Shown one piece after another: positions 42,191-50,889 of a stretch of DNA of 64,000 nucleotides. The stretch lies in NCBI RefSeq assembly GCF_001428105.1, contig NZ_LMSJ01000034.1, forward strand, positions 273,494 to 337,493, given 5' to 3'. This DNA comes from Paenibacillus sp. Soil766. GTDB lineage: Bacteria; Bacillota; Bacilli; Paenibacillales; NBRC-103111. Position 1 is the first letter of the stretch. Every line of letters begins with the position of its first letter. The translations under genes and the position numbers were made by a program. The notes under the pieces were generated by a model. The model saw only the letters and a list, made by a program, of their open reading frames with translations, searched no databases and was not told the DNA's origin.

Positions 42191-42910
42191 ATGAACATTC
42201 ACGCTGATACCACAGACATTGCTATCTATGTTTCAGCTGGATTTGCAACCGCGTCTAACTTCTTAGATGACTTTGCTTCAAAACTTGTTTCGCGATATGA
42301 GCAAGCAGGCAGACGTGTGCGTGTTCATGTTCACTTTCCATACGGTGATTGGGACCGAACGAAACATGGGCAGCTGACCGAAATCATACGTGATATGTGG
42401 CATAATGCGCATCGTAAGAAATCTGTATATGGCGGCAAAAGCTTGCGCGAGCTCGTGGAATCGACTAGGGGGCACGGTCAAAAGCTCATATTTATCGGAC
42501 ATAGCGCTGGTGCGGTGGCCTCGATAATGGCGGCGGAGGAATGTGCTCTTGATGGGCAGAACATCCTTGCTGTCATCCAAATTGGATCGCCGAGATGTGC
42601 AATTCCAGCATCATTAAAAAACAAAGTGTTGTACGTACATGCTATGAATCCGCAGAATCAATCACGCGATCCCATTCCAAGGCTTGGAACATGGGGTGGG
42701 TGGAGTCGAACACGATTTGGCATTTACGGCTGGAACCGTGTGAAACATGCGCCGATTCACCAGCTCATGCTCCCAATTATCGGGAGTCATGCTGATTATT
42801 TTAGAGATCACAATCCCTATCTATGGGAAAATGTGTCCAATTTACAAACTACCATGAACGCGATTTGGACATGGCTGCAAACACTCGAAAAGGATGTTGA
42901 ATATGATTGA
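42191..42910 (+). CDS. Alpha/beta hydrolase, lipase-like
   Basis: A 239-residue protein with the nucleophile elbow FIGHSAGAVAS near residue 100 and a likely catalytic His in GSHADYFRDHNPYL. The N-terminal IAIYVSAGFATASNFLDDFA and QIGSPRC strand fit a class 3 lipase- or PGAP1-like fold. No signal peptide is seen, so it is intracellular. AAGGAAC before ATG 42191. It overlaps the next gene. Confidence 0.75.
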   Translation: MNIHADTTDIAIYVSAGFATASNFLDDFASKLVSRYEQAGRRVRVHVHFPYGDWDRTKHGQLTEIIRDMWHNAHRKKSVYGGKSLRELVESTRGHGQKLIFIGHSAGAVASIMAAEECALDGQNILAVIQIGSPRCAIPASLKNKVLYVHAMNPQNQSRDPIPRLGTWGGWSRTRFGIYGWNRVKHAPIHQLMLPIIGSHADYFRDHNPYLWENVSNLQTTMNAIWTWLQTLEKDVEYD

Positions 42911-43166
42911 AATTTTAAAAGCAAGTATGGAACACAGCAAAGAAGATGGCTACCTCGGGCATGTGGAATTCAAAGTCGAAGGTCATGAGATTCCGTACGA
43001 AATCACACTCCAAAGTACAAGAGGCAAGAACGACTGGAGCTACGCCCTTCACTTCCTACGTGAATCCGGCAAAGAAGAGGATATTGAGGCTGTTGAAGAA
43101 TTGTTAGAAGAAGACGAGCATTTCGATTTACTCGTGAACGCAGCAAGAGAAACATTAGCGAAATAA
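42903..43166 (+). CDS. Hypothetical acidic protein
   Basis: An 87-residue protein, unrecognised. HVEFKVEGHEIPYEITLQST and DWSYALHFLRESGKEEDIE suggest a small alpha/beta domain with an acidic helix (EAVEELLEEDEHFDLL). AAGGA lies eight bases before ATG 42903; an ATG at 42894 is an alternative. It is co-transcribed with the hydrolase gene and closed by a terminator. Confidence 0.7.
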   Translation: MIEILKASMEHSKEDGYLGHVEFKVEGHEIPYEITLQSTRGKNDWSYALHFLRESGKEEDIEAVEELLEEDEHFDLLVNAARETLAK

Positions 43167-43198
43167 GTCATCCCCACACTCAGAAAGTTAACACACGT

Positions 43199-43227
43199 AA
43201 ACCCGCGCTTATTGCGCGGGTTTTTGT
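43199..43227 (+). terminator. Terminator of the hydrolase operon
   Basis: AACCCGCGC pairs with GCGCGGGTT around TTATT, with a T5 tail. Confidence 0.92.
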
Positions 43228-43308
43228 CGTGGTTAGCGGTTGGTGATATTTACCGGTAACAACTTGGCCGAATTATTAAACAGAAGTATTAGTCATGTTA
43301 CCTCTTAC

Positions 43309-43576
43309 AAATGACATTAATTGAATTTTGTCACTTTTCATAGTTGAAACAATGATGTGATGTGCGTTAGGGGGATACAACCTTTTTCAGAACTGCCAAA
43401 TTACAAATATCAACTGACATTATTTGAAAATTGTCATTCTTGACTTTGCAGAATAGTGATGTGATGCTCTCAGGTTAGTTACTATCGTTACGCCACCCAG
43501 CGAAATAACATCTAACAACTGACATTATTTGAAAATTGTCATTCTCCGCTTTGCAGAACAGTGAAGAGATGTGCCG
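43309..43576. repeat. Three ~60-bp repeats spaced ~105 bp apart
   Basis: The block TGACATTATTTGAAAATTGT followed by CA and TTTGCAGAATAGTGATGTGA occurs three times, starting at 43312, 43415 and 43520. The first copy is the most diverged. Each carries an imperfect 22-bp palindrome with TGACA/TGTCA ends. They fill the space between the convergent hydrolase operon and fabF, and the last copy ends 11 bp before the fabF stop. Purpose unknown. Confidence 0.8.
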
Positions 43577-43586
43577 TTACCACGCT

Positions 43587-44822
43587 TCACTCAAACCGTT
43601 TCAATATCAACACGGCATTATGCCCGCCAAAACCAAATGAGCTTGATAACCCATACCTTAGCTCAGCGCACCTCGCCACATGTGGCACATAATCAAGATC
43701 ACACTGTGGATCGGGATTATCCAAGTTGATAGTCGGAGGGATGAGGCTGTCTTGTAAGGTTTTGATCAGGGCAACGGCCTCGACACCGCCGGCGGCGCCA
43801 AGCATGTGGCCGATCATGGATTTGTTGGCGCTGATCGGCACATCGTAAGCGCTGCGGCCAAGCAGACGCTTGATCGCGAGCGTCTCCGAGAGATCACCCG
43901 CGACGGTGCTCGTCGCGTGCGCGTTGATGGTGCTGATCTCCGATGCGTCGATCCTCGCATCAACCAGCGCTTCGCGCATGGCTCGGTAAGCCCCCGAGCC
44001 CTCAGGATCGGTCGCCACGATGTGGTAGGCGTCCGAGGTGGATCCATAGCCGACGATCTCGGCATGGATCCGAGCCCCGCGTCGCTCCGCATGCTCGAGC
44101 GACTCTAAGACCAAGACGCCGGCGCCTTCGGCGGCGACGAACCCGTCGCGCTGCGCGTCGAACGGGCGGCTCGCCTGCTCCGGCGCGTCGCAGCGCGTCG
44201 ACAACGCGGTTGCATTGCCGAAGCCTGCGAGCGCGAGGTCGGTGACCGTCGCTTCGGCGCCGCCGGCAATAACGGCATCTGCGCCTCCGCGCTGGATGAG
44301 CTTGAAGGCCTCGCCAATGGCGTTATTTCCCGTTGCGCAGGCGGTAACGGGAGCCAGGGTAGGCCCTTTGGCGCCGTACAAAATGCTAACCTGTGCAGCC
44401 GCCATGTTGGCAATCATCATCGGAACAACAGTCGGACTGACTCGGCTTGGCCCTCGAGCCAGCAGCGTTCTATAGTTGTCTAAGATTGTTTGGATGCCGC
44501 CAATGCCAGAGCCGATATAGACGCCAATACGTTCTTCGTTGGAGGCATCTATCACGAGATTAGCGTCATCGAGGGCTTGTTTAGCTGCCGCAACGGCGAA
44601 CTGGCAGTAGCGATCCATACGTCGAACCTCCCGACGTCCAACGGCGGCTTCGGCATCGAAATCCCGCACAACGCCAGCGAAGTTCGCTTTGTAATCCGAT
44701 GTGTCGAAATGCTCTATTTTAGAAATACCAGATTGCCCTGTCGTCAAATTCCCCCAGAATGTATCCACATTATTTCCTATCGGCGAAATAACTCCCATTC
44801 CTGTTATAACTACCCGTTTCAT
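43587..44822 (-). CDS. fabF: Beta-ketoacyl-ACP synthase II (stand-alone FabF)
   Basis: A condensing enzyme of fatty-acid elongation, 411 residues. The catalytic triad is complete: the Cys in VTACATGNNAIG, the His in INAHATSTVAGD (with Ala where FabF usually has Gly after His), and the His in SMIGHMLGAAGG. It starts MKRVVITGMGVISPIGNNV. It is not in a fab operon and faces an MmyB-type regulator. Bases 43800-44330 are strongly GC-rich compared with both ends. It may be a paralogue with special substrates rather than the housekeeping FabF. Confidence 0.92.
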   Translation of the reverse strand: MKRVVITGMGVISPIGNNVDTFWGNLTTGQSGISKIEHFDTSDYKANFAGVVRDFDAEAAVGRREVRRMDRYCQFAVAAAKQALDDANLVIDASNEERIGVYIGSGIGGIQTILDNYRTLLARGPSRVSPTVVPMMIANMAAAQVSILYGAKGPTLAPVTACATGNNAIGEAFKLIQRGGADAVIAGGAEATVTDLALAGFGNATALSTRCDAPEQASRPFDAQRDGFVAAEGAGVLVLESLEHAERRGARIHAEIVGYGSTSDAYHIVATDPEGSGAYRAMREALVDARIDASEISTINAHATSTVAGDLSETLAIKRLLGRSAYDVPISANKSMIGHMLGAAGGVEAVALIKTLQDSLIPPTINLDNPDPQCDLDYVPHVARCAELRYGLSSSFGFGGHNAVLILKRFE

Positions 44823-44869
44823 CGTGTCGTCCTCCTTTTTTTTATTAGAATGTCACACTGTTTATCCTA

Positions 44870-44898
44870 TTACAAGTTATCGTTTATACTGGTATAAT
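44870..44898 (+). promoter_or_regulatory. Promoter with palindromic operator over the -10
   Basis: TTACAA at 44870-44875, 17 bp, TATAAT at 44893-44898. TTATACTGGTATAA (44884-44897), a palindrome with two central bases, covers the -10, which suggests autoregulation by the downstream HTH protein. The 113-bp region is shared with divergent fabF. Confidence 0.65.
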
Positions 44899-44935
44899 TG
44901 CTTCTATGATACTAGGCTGAGGAGGAAACACAAGC

Positions 44936-45778
44936 ATGAACACGAAGGAGAGGCTTCAAGAATTATCTAACTTTCTAACGGCACATCGGTCACGTATCCA
45001 GCCGCATGAAGTTGGTCTGTTAGGCGGAAGCAGGCGTCGGACGCCGGGTTTGCGCCGAGAAGAAGTCGCAACGATTGCTGGTGTAAGTACGACTTGGTAT
45101 ACATGGCTGGAACAAGGAAGAGATATCAAAATGTCCGTACAAGTACTTGATCGCATTGCATTTGCCTTACAATTGAATGAGGATGAGCGTCAATATTTGT
45201 TCAGTTTAGCGTTGGAACAACCAGCGCCAGCGAGCTTTGTTGATCAAATACCGACGATAAGTCCGGCTTTGAATCGGATATTAACTGAGCTTCATGATTG
45301 CCCCACGATTGTTTCGGATCGCCGATGTCACATTGTTGGTTGGAATCAAGCGGCTGCGGCAGTCTTTCTTGACTTTGCTAAACTGCCAGAGGGGGAGCGG
45401 AATATGATATGGCTGCTTTTTACCCGGAAAGAATTGAAATCACTGGCTGTGAATTGGAGCGACTTCGCTAAAGGCTTCTTGTCGATGTTTCGTTCCTATT
45501 ATGGTCAATATGTGGGAGACAACTGGTATAGCGAGTTTATTGAGGAACTGAGTGAGAGGAGCAAGGATTTTCGTGTCTTTTGGAACGAGAGTGATGTCAG
45601 CACTGCCCCTGAAGTTTTCATTGAATTTCGACATGCCAAGGTGGGGAAAATGTTGTTCGATCTAACGACCTTGCAGGTGCAAGGAAGAACGGATCTAAGA
45701 TGCAGTGTATATACGCCATCTATCGGATCTGATACGGATACGAAGATTAGACTGCTGATGAGCAAATTAGTTGAATAG
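44936..45778 (+). CDS. MmyB-type transcriptional regulator
   Basis: An N-terminal Cro/Xre helix-turn-helix (TPGLRREEVATIAGVSTTWY, WLEQGRDIKMS) is followed by a C-terminal PAS-like ligand-binding domain (MLTR-LBD), with RCHIVGWNQAAAAVFLDF and VFWNESDVSTAPEVFIEF. A structure of a Chloroflexus homologue held a fatty acid in this domain. Placement against fabF fits a lipid-responsive regulator (inference). AGGAGG precedes ATG 44936. Confidence 0.88.
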   Translation: MNTKERLQELSNFLTAHRSRIQPHEVGLLGGSRRRTPGLRREEVATIAGVSTTWYTWLEQGRDIKMSVQVLDRIAFALQLNEDERQYLFSLALEQPAPASFVDQIPTISPALNRILTELHDCPTIVSDRRCHIVGWNQAAAAVFLDFAKLPEGERNMIWLLFTRKELKSLAVNWSDFAKGFLSMFRSYYGQYVGDNWYSEFIEELSERSKDFRVFWNESDVSTAPEVFIEFRHAKVGKMLFDLTTLQVQGRTDLRCSVYTPSIGSDTDTKIRLLMSKLVE

Positions 45779-45798
45779 CAACTATTTGACACATTAAC

Positions 45799-45836
45799 GT
45801 CGTTTCATACAAAGATGAAGCGACACTAATTTTTTA
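45799..45836 (+). terminator. Terminator of the MmyB regulator gene
   Basis: GTCGTTTCAT pairs with ATGAAGCGAC around ACAAAG; a T6 run follows after five bases. Confidence 0.7.
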
Positions 45837-45938
45837 CGTCCATTGACTTTTTTTGCTCACATGGGCTAAAGTGAATTTAATGTGTCCATCCACATATTGG
45901 ACAGAAGACAAGCAGTTATTTAGGAGGAGAATGTAGAG

Positions 45939-46940
45939 ATGTCGACCAAAGCATATGAAGGAACGTACAACGGAGAACAAGCGATTTGGCTGCAAGCTGG
46001 GCGTTATGAAGCGGTAGTTTTGCCAGATGTTGGTGCAAATCTGATTGCATTCCGTGATATAGAGAAAGAATACCGTTTCTTGCGCGAGCCAGCACTAGAG
46101 GAGATGGAAGCGTTTAAAGAACGTCCGATCGTTCATGGAATTCCTGTGCTATTCCCGCCGAACCGTTATGAGGATGGCAAATTCCCTTGGAAAGGGAACG
46201 TATTCCAATTCCCAGTCAATGAGCCTAAGACAGGTAATCATCTGCACGGATTTGTACACAATATTCCATGGGCTGTTGAGAATTTCAGCAGTGATGCCAA
46301 TGAAAGTCGTGTCGCATTAGCTTTGCGAGTGCGTGAGGGACATTCCGTTCATGAATTCTTACCTTTTGACTTTACAATCCGCTTGATCTATACCTTGAAT
46401 GAGCAAGGTTTGCATCAACAGATTTCCGTACATAATGAAGGCAATGAAGCGATGCCTTGCTTGTTGGCGTTCCATACAACGATTAACGCACCTTTTGCCG
46501 TCAACAGCCAGCCTTCCGATTACACGTTCCAAATGACGATCGGTGAGCGTTGGGCGTTGAACGAGCGTATGCTGCCAACTGGCGAGTACCAAGCACTTTC
46601 TGCAGATGAAGAGAAAATGAAAGTTGGCGGTCTATCGCCATTCTTTGAAGGTATGGATAATCATTATACGAGTGTACCGCAAAATAGCCGTAACTTCATG
46701 GCACTGACTGATGCGCGTGAAGGCATCAAACTTGTTTATGATGTAGGGACTTCCTATAAGCAATGGATGATCTGGAACAATGGCAAAACAGAAGGCTTCT
46801 TCTGCCCTGAACCTCAAATGAATTTGGTTAATGCGCCGAATATGGATCTACCTGCCGATCAAATTGGACTTGTCTCCTTAGAACCAGGTGAAGTTTGGGA
46901 AGAAACCGCAAGACTATATGCGATCAAAATCACGAAATAA
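45939..46940 (+). CDS. Aldose 1-epimerase family protein
   Basis: A mutarotase-like beta-sandwich enzyme (333 residues) interconverting sugar anomers. GIPVLFPPNRYEDGKFPWKG, HLHGFVHNIPWAVE (first catalytic His), LLAFHTTINAPF (second His) and CPEPQMNLVNAPN (Glu) are all seen. GGAGGAGAA lies before the ATG. A TGTCCA/TGGACA dyad at 45883-45903 lies in the leader and may be an operator. Confidence 0.9.
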   Translation: MSTKAYEGTYNGEQAIWLQAGRYEAVVLPDVGANLIAFRDIEKEYRFLREPALEEMEAFKERPIVHGIPVLFPPNRYEDGKFPWKGNVFQFPVNEPKTGNHLHGFVHNIPWAVENFSSDANESRVALALRVREGHSVHEFLPFDFTIRLIYTLNEQGLHQQISVHNEGNEAMPCLLAFHTTINAPFAVNSQPSDYTFQMTIGERWALNERMLPTGEYQALSADEEKMKVGGLSPFFEGMDNHYTSVPQNSRNFMALTDAREGIKLVYDVGTSYKQWMIWNNGKTEGFFCPEPQMNLVNAPNMDLPADQIGLVSLEPGEVWEETARLYAIKITK

Positions 46941-46963
46941 TCGTTAAATAATTAGCAATAGGA

Positions 46964-47030
46964 ACCACCCCCTTTGATGCATCGAGAGAATCCGATGGGA
47001 TGATCGATTTGCGAGGAGGGGGTGTTTTTG
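46964..47030 (+). terminator. Terminator-like long hairpin
   Basis: CACCCCCT pairs with AGGGGGTG at the base of a long hairpin with inner short stems; TTTTTG follows. It separates the epimerase gene from the small coiled-coil gene. Confidence 0.65.
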
Positions 47031-47048
47031 AGTCTAGGAGGGGTAAGG

Positions 47049-47222
47049 ATGGGGAAGTGGGATCACTTAGATCGAGATCAGATGATCGCCAAAGTTGAGG
47101 CATTGTATTCTGAAAATGAGAGATTAAAGGCGGAAATCGCGCGTCTGCGCGGTATTAAGCCACCTGCGTCGGGTTTCATGGAGAGTATGTCAACGAAGCT
47201 GAAGGAAGCTTTGAGGGAGTAA
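47049..47222 (+). CDS. Small coiled-coil protein, 57 residues
   Basis: A short helical protein with a leucine-zipper-like heptad stretch (MIAKVEALYSENERLKAEIA). The start is ATG 47049, because AGGAGGGG lies just upstream. It has no Cys and no membrane segment. It may be an oligomerisation adaptor; no family is recognised. Confidence 0.7.
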   Translation: MGKWDHLDRDQMIAKVEALYSENERLKAEIARLRGIKPPASGFMESMSTKLKEALRE

Positions 47223-47315
47223 TTTCTGCTTCTGATGTGGATCTAAAGGAATTGGTCAGTTCGACAAAGCGAAACGGATTCGCTATAATGAAAACTGGCA
47301 AAAGGAGGGAACAAC

Positions 47316-47663
47316 ATGAGTGAAACGAATGTAAATGAGACATTACCACCAAAAACGTGTTCCATTGATCGACTAGTTACGAAAGAAGCAGAAGTAAGCA
47401 AAGTGCTTGCTGGCCAAAAGACGGCTTGTCGTCGCAATGGTCGTTATGCGGATATTGGTGAAACCATGGATTTGCAAGGCACATCCTTTACGGTAACCAA
47501 CGTGTACCAACAAGCATTGGGTGAACTTACAGCTGAGCATGCGAAACAAGAAGGTCACGAAACCGTTGATGAGTATCGCGACAGTATTCTTGCCATGCAT
47601 CCTGGTATGCCTTGGCTGCCACAGATGAAAGTCTGGGTACACGAATTCAAAAAAGCCGAATAA
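47316..47663 (+). CDS. ASCH-domain protein
   Basis: A 115-residue protein with an ASCH fold, related to PUA and thought to bind RNA. GQKTACRRNGRYADIGE, TSFTVTNVYQQALGELTAEH and the AKQEGHETVDEYRDS helix match the domain. AAAGGAGGG precedes the ATG. The binding target is unknown. Confidence 0.8.
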   Translation: MSETNVNETLPPKTCSIDRLVTKEAEVSKVLAGQKTACRRNGRYADIGETMDLQGTSFTVTNVYQQALGELTAEHAKQEGHETVDEYRDSILAMHPGMPWLPQMKVWVHEFKKAE

Positions 47664-47670
47664 GACAAAG

Positions 47671-47704
47671 AACCGTGTGGATCATTGGATTCACACGGTT
47701 TATT
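47671..47704 (+). terminator. Hairpin after the ASCH gene
   Basis: AACCGTGTG pairs perfectly with CACACGGTT; the T-tail is short (TTTATTC), so termination may be partial. Confidence 0.6.
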
Positions 47705-47723
47705 CACATTATTGACAGAATGG

Positions 47724-48170
47724 ATGATCAACTTGTCTTGGTATATTATCATGCTTTATATACATATTTTCAGCGTTGTGTTAAGCATCGGTCCTTATTT
47801 CGTACTATTTCCTTTATTAGCCCTTATCCGTAGAGCACCATTCGAGTCGCTGTCTGATTACTTAGAGCCTTTTCGGATTACCGTTCGACTGACGAAGCAT
47901 GCAGGACATGTGTTGGTCGCCACTGGTATTCTTCTAACATGGATTACGGCTTGGAGTTGGAAAACCTCCTGGATTGTCGCAACAGTCCTGATTATGGTCG
48001 CTTCGCTTTACTTCATTGCACGTGCCTTCTCTCCACTGTTGCGCCAACTCAAAGCTCCGCATGAAGATCGTAATTTACTTGTAAACAAGCTGCGTAAAGC
48101 TTTGATCTTGTATGTGATCATTACGCTTGCAATGATGTGGTTCATGGTATCCAAACCGACGATCTGGTAA
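47724..48170 (+). CDS. Four-helix integral membrane protein
   Basis: A protein of about 148 residues with helices at LYIHIFSVVLSIGPYFVLFP, VLVATGILLTWITAW, IVATVLIMVASLYFIA and ALILYVIITLAMMWFM. The first helix with HIF and the HAGH in the second resemble DUF2269/CopD-like proteins with conserved membrane His. The start is uncertain: ATG 47724 has only a weak ribosome site, and ATG 47751 is possible. Confidence 0.65.
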   Translation: MINLSWYIIMLYIHIFSVVLSIGPYFVLFPLLALIRRAPFESLSDYLEPFRITVRLTKHAGHVLVATGILLTWITAWSWKTSWIVATVLIMVASLYFIARAFSPLLRQLKAPHEDRNLLVNKLRKALILYVIITLAMMWFMVSKPTIW

Positions 48171-48186
48171 AGCTTAGTGAAACTTA

Positions 48187-48882
48187 TTAAAGCTTTCTAG
48201 CAAACATCACGACAAAATTATAGGATTTGTAAACGCAGTCCACATCCGTAAACCCGGAGTCGCTAAGCCAGCCAAGCTGCGTATCTAGTGGAGCCATTCT
48301 GTCCAGCTTCGTACGCTCGTAGGCGGCTTGTAGCGCTTCTGGAGATAGATCTGTGGCTTCTATTTTAGCGACCCAATCCGAACGGTATAAGCCATCAAGG
48401 AAGGGAGTCTTTCCTAAGACTTGATCCGCATTTACGAACACCCCACCTGGTTTCAATAAGTGGAAAATGCGTGCATACAGTGCTTGTTTAGCCTCATCTT
48501 CCAAATGATGAATGGAGAGGGAGGAGATAATGGCATCATAAGGCTCCCCATCCTCAAAGGACGAATAATCCCCAACTTGGTAAGTCACTTCCGAAGCTCC
48601 AGCATCAGCAAATCTTTCTTTGGCTATATCAAGCATCCCCGTCGACAGATCAATCAAGGTTAACCGTGCATGCGGGTACGATCGCAGCATATAGGAGGAG
48701 AAAAGTCCCGTCCCTGCCCCTAAATCAAGAATTCGCGGTGTTTGTTGGTCTAATTGGACCAAAGAAGCGGCCGTGTTGTAAAAATCATCGAAGCAAGGAA
48801 TCAACTTTCTGCGTTGGCTGTCGTACTTTTGAGCAATTTCATCGAATTTCGTTAAAATATTATGGTTGTCATTGTCAGTCAT
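48187..48882 (-). CDS. Class I SAM-dependent methyltransferase
   Basis: A 231-residue Rossmann methyltransferase. Motif I is RILDLGAGTGLFSSYML, motif II TLIDLSTGMLDIA, and IISSLSIHHLEDEAKQ and LLKPGGVFVNADQV follow. The acceptor substrate is unknown. The ATG follows GGAGCTG on the minus strand. Single gene. Confidence 0.9.
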   Translation of the reverse strand: MTDNDNHNILTKFDEIAQKYDSQRRKLIPCFDDFYNTAASLVQLDQQTPRILDLGAGTGLFSSYMLRSYPHARLTLIDLSTGMLDIAKERFADAGASEVTYQVGDYSSFEDGEPYDAIISSLSIHHLEDEAKQALYARIFHLLKPGGVFVNADQVLGKTPFLDGLYRSDWVAKIEATDLSPEALQAAYERTKLDRMAPLDTQLGWLSDSGFTDVDCVYKSYNFVVMFARKL

Positions 48883-49029
48883 GTATCTTCAGCTCCATTT
48901 CCAATCCTTGGCATAATTGTTTGATACCCTAAGTGTAAAGGGCTGTTGGTAAAAAATCCAAGACATAAATCACATAGACCTATAGGAATAAACTATTAAA
49001 CAATAGAGTCTTATTCATTTTTATATGAA

Positions 49030-49461
49030 TTAGGCTCGAGTTCGTCTCAACAACACGTTTATGACTTCTGAGAACACCAGTCCAATGGCGATTGCTCCAG
49101 AAAGTAGAAAAGCTTTCGCAGCGAGCTGCACAGCGACGTCGTAATGATTTTGTACGACATTGCGCATGGCGTCATAGGCTAGTCCACCAGGGACTAAGGG
49201 GATGATCCCGGAGACACTGAAAACGATGACGGGTGTTTTATATATTTTCGCGAAAAATTGAGAAATAATCGTGACAACAAAGGACGCAATAAGTGTAGCC
49301 AAGATGGGATCCAGATACGCTTTTTGAAAAGAGAAATAGAGCATCCAACCAATCATCCCTACAAACCCGCATTGTACAAGCGTTCTTCGAGGGACATTGA
49401 ATATGATGCCGAAAGCGGACGTCGCAATGAAGCTTGTTACGAGCTGCTCCAACATATCCAT
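49030..49461 (-). CDS. Threonine/serine exporter family, small subunit (ThrE_2)
   Basis: A 143-residue membrane protein with four or five helices, the second half of the ThrE-type exporter (YjjB-like). FGIIFNVPRRTLVQCGFVGM and GIIPLVPGGLAYDAM are characteristic. Its ATG lies two bases after the stop of the larger partner gene, so the two are translationally coupled. In E. coli the split pair YjjPB exports succinate, so the substrate may not be an amino acid. Confidence 0.88.
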   Translation of the reverse strand: MDMLEQLVTSFIATSAFGIIFNVPRRTLVQCGFVGMIGWMLYFSFQKAYLDPILATLIASFVVTIISQFFAKIYKTPVIVFSVSGIIPLVPGGLAYDAMRNVVQNHYDVAVQLAAKAFLLSGAIAIGLVFSEVINVLLRRTRA

Positions 49462-49462
49462 A

Positions 49463-50239
49463 CTAGAACCCCTTCCCTGGATAAAATGTTAAGACAAATG
49501 CTATTCCAGCGCCGATGGCGAATGCGGTCAAGAAGGCTTCCGCGCCTTTGGACACGCCAGATACGAAATGGCCGGCCATCAAATCACGCACAGCATTGGT
49601 GATTAGCAGCCCAGGTACGAGCGGCATGACAGAGCCAATGATAATCTTATCCAGATTATGGCCGAGTCCTGTTATGACTGTTAAATAGGCAATAAGTCCA
49701 ATAATTAATGATGCGAGAAATTCCGAGAAAAATTTAATCGGAACTAAACGATGGAGAAAAGTCACCGAGATCGTACCCACTCCACCAGCAAGGAAAGCGG
49801 GGAAGAAATCGGACCATGTACCTTGAAACATGATGAGAAAACAACCACTCGCAACTGCAGCGGCCGAGGCCTGCAGCCAAGCGGGATATCTGCGCGTATC
49901 GGTACTGAGCGCCTCAAGCTCCTGATACGCCGCTGAAGGTGATAATTCACCTTGACTGATTCTGCGAGAAATAGCATTCACGACAGTTACTTTCCGCAAA
50001 TCCGTTGATCGCGAAGAAATGCGAATGAGGCGGGTCGTCTGCTCAGGCCCATCAATCGAGAAAATGATGCCAGTAGGCGTGACAAAGCTATGAGAATTAG
50101 GAATACCAAAGGCTTCGGCCACATGGGTCATCGTATCTTCAACCCGATAGGTTTCGCCGCCGTTTTCCAGCATGATTTTACCGGCGAGTAAACACACTTG
50201 TGCGATTTCATAGTTCGTCGCTGCAGGCAGGTGCGCCAT
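49463..50239 (-). CDS. Threonine/serine exporter family, large subunit (ThrE)
   Basis: A 258-residue partner subunit (YjjP-like). The cytoplasmic N-terminal domain has LLAGKIMLENGGETYRVEDT and FVTPTGIIFS, and about five membrane helices follow with MPLVPGLLITNAVRDLMAGH. It is the first gene of the pair. The start ATG is preceded by AAGGAT on the minus strand. Confidence 0.9.
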   Translation of the reverse strand: MAHLPAATNYEIAQVCLLAGKIMLENGGETYRVEDTMTHVAEAFGIPNSHSFVTPTGIIFSIDGPEQTTRLIRISSRSTDLRKVTVVNAISRRISQGELSPSAAYQELEALSTDTRRYPAWLQASAAAVASGCFLIMFQGTWSDFFPAFLAGGVGTISVTFLHRLVPIKFFSEFLASLIIGLIAYLTVITGLGHNLDKIIIGSVMPLVPGLLITNAVRDLMAGHFVSGVSKGAEAFLTAFAIGAGIAFVLTFYPGKGF

Positions 50240-50353
50240 GTGATCCGTATCCTTTCTGTTTTGGAATAATTGACCTTAGTATAGATCATATTGTTAACTT
50301 TTGAAAATGAGCGGGAGAAATGAGGCATAGGCAAATTTTCCATGCGTTTATGA

Positions 50354-50359
50354 TATAAT
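50354..50359 (+). promoter_or_regulatory. Probable extended -10 upstream of the GNAT gene
   Basis: TGATATAAT (TG plus TATAAT) at 50351-50359; no good -35 was found, which fits an extended -10 promoter. Confidence 0.45.
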
Positions 50360-50430
50360 GCTTGAATAAAAATGAAAACAATTATGAGCAAGGAAGAAGA
50401 CAGTTAAACATGGAACATGGAGGATTATTT

Positions 50431-50889
50431 GTGAGCTTAGAAATTAAATTCGTTCAACATTCAGATCCTATTTTACATGACTTAATTGCGAAGTTGGATC
50501 AAGATTTAATGGCTAGATACCCCATAGAGGAGATTTATTTTGTTGATTTTGACGATCCTTCTATTGAGCAGATAACATTTGCGATTGCGCTATTGGAAGG
50601 GATTCCGGTTGGTTGTGGTGCTTTACGTCCGATTAATCAGGATTATACGGAGTTGAAGCGTTTCTTCGTTGACTCGACGTATCGCAAACAGGGAATAGCG
50701 ACGGATTTACTTGCATTTTTGGAAAAAGAGGCTTTGAGACTTGGTCATCATACGATTCGATTGGAAGCTGGCGAAGCCCAACCTGAAGCCGTAGCGTTCT
50801 ATACCAAATGTGGATATTACCCTATCGCTTGCTTTGGAGAATACATAGGAAGCAAGAGCAGTCTATGCTTTGAGAAAAAAATCGGATGA
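50431..50889 (+). CDS. GNAT N-acetyltransferase
   Basis: A 152-residue acetyl-CoA-dependent acetyltransferase. Motif A is FFVDSTYRKQGIATDLLAFL, with the Q/RxxGxA loop, and AVAFYTKCGYYPI is motif B. GTG 50431 is seven bases after GGAGG, so the longer upstream frame is unlikely to be translated. It overlaps the HAD gene as ATGA. Confidence 0.9.
   Translation: MSLEIKFVQHSDPILHDLIAKLDQDLMARYPIEEIYFVDFDDPSIEQITFAIALLEGIPVGCGALRPINQDYTELKRFFVDSTYRKQGIATDLLAFLEKEALRLGHHTIRLEAGEAQPEAVAFYTKCGYYPIACFGEYIGSKSSLCFEKKIG

Noticed and set aside
43309..43576. Possible degenerate CRISPR or prophage attachment array
   Set aside because: Spacing over 100 bp, only three copies and no integrase or cas gene; kept as a repeat of unknown role instead.
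43806..44475. Overlapping frames opposite fabF
   Set aside because: Same GC effect; fabF is intact on the minus strand and the shadows have no family features.
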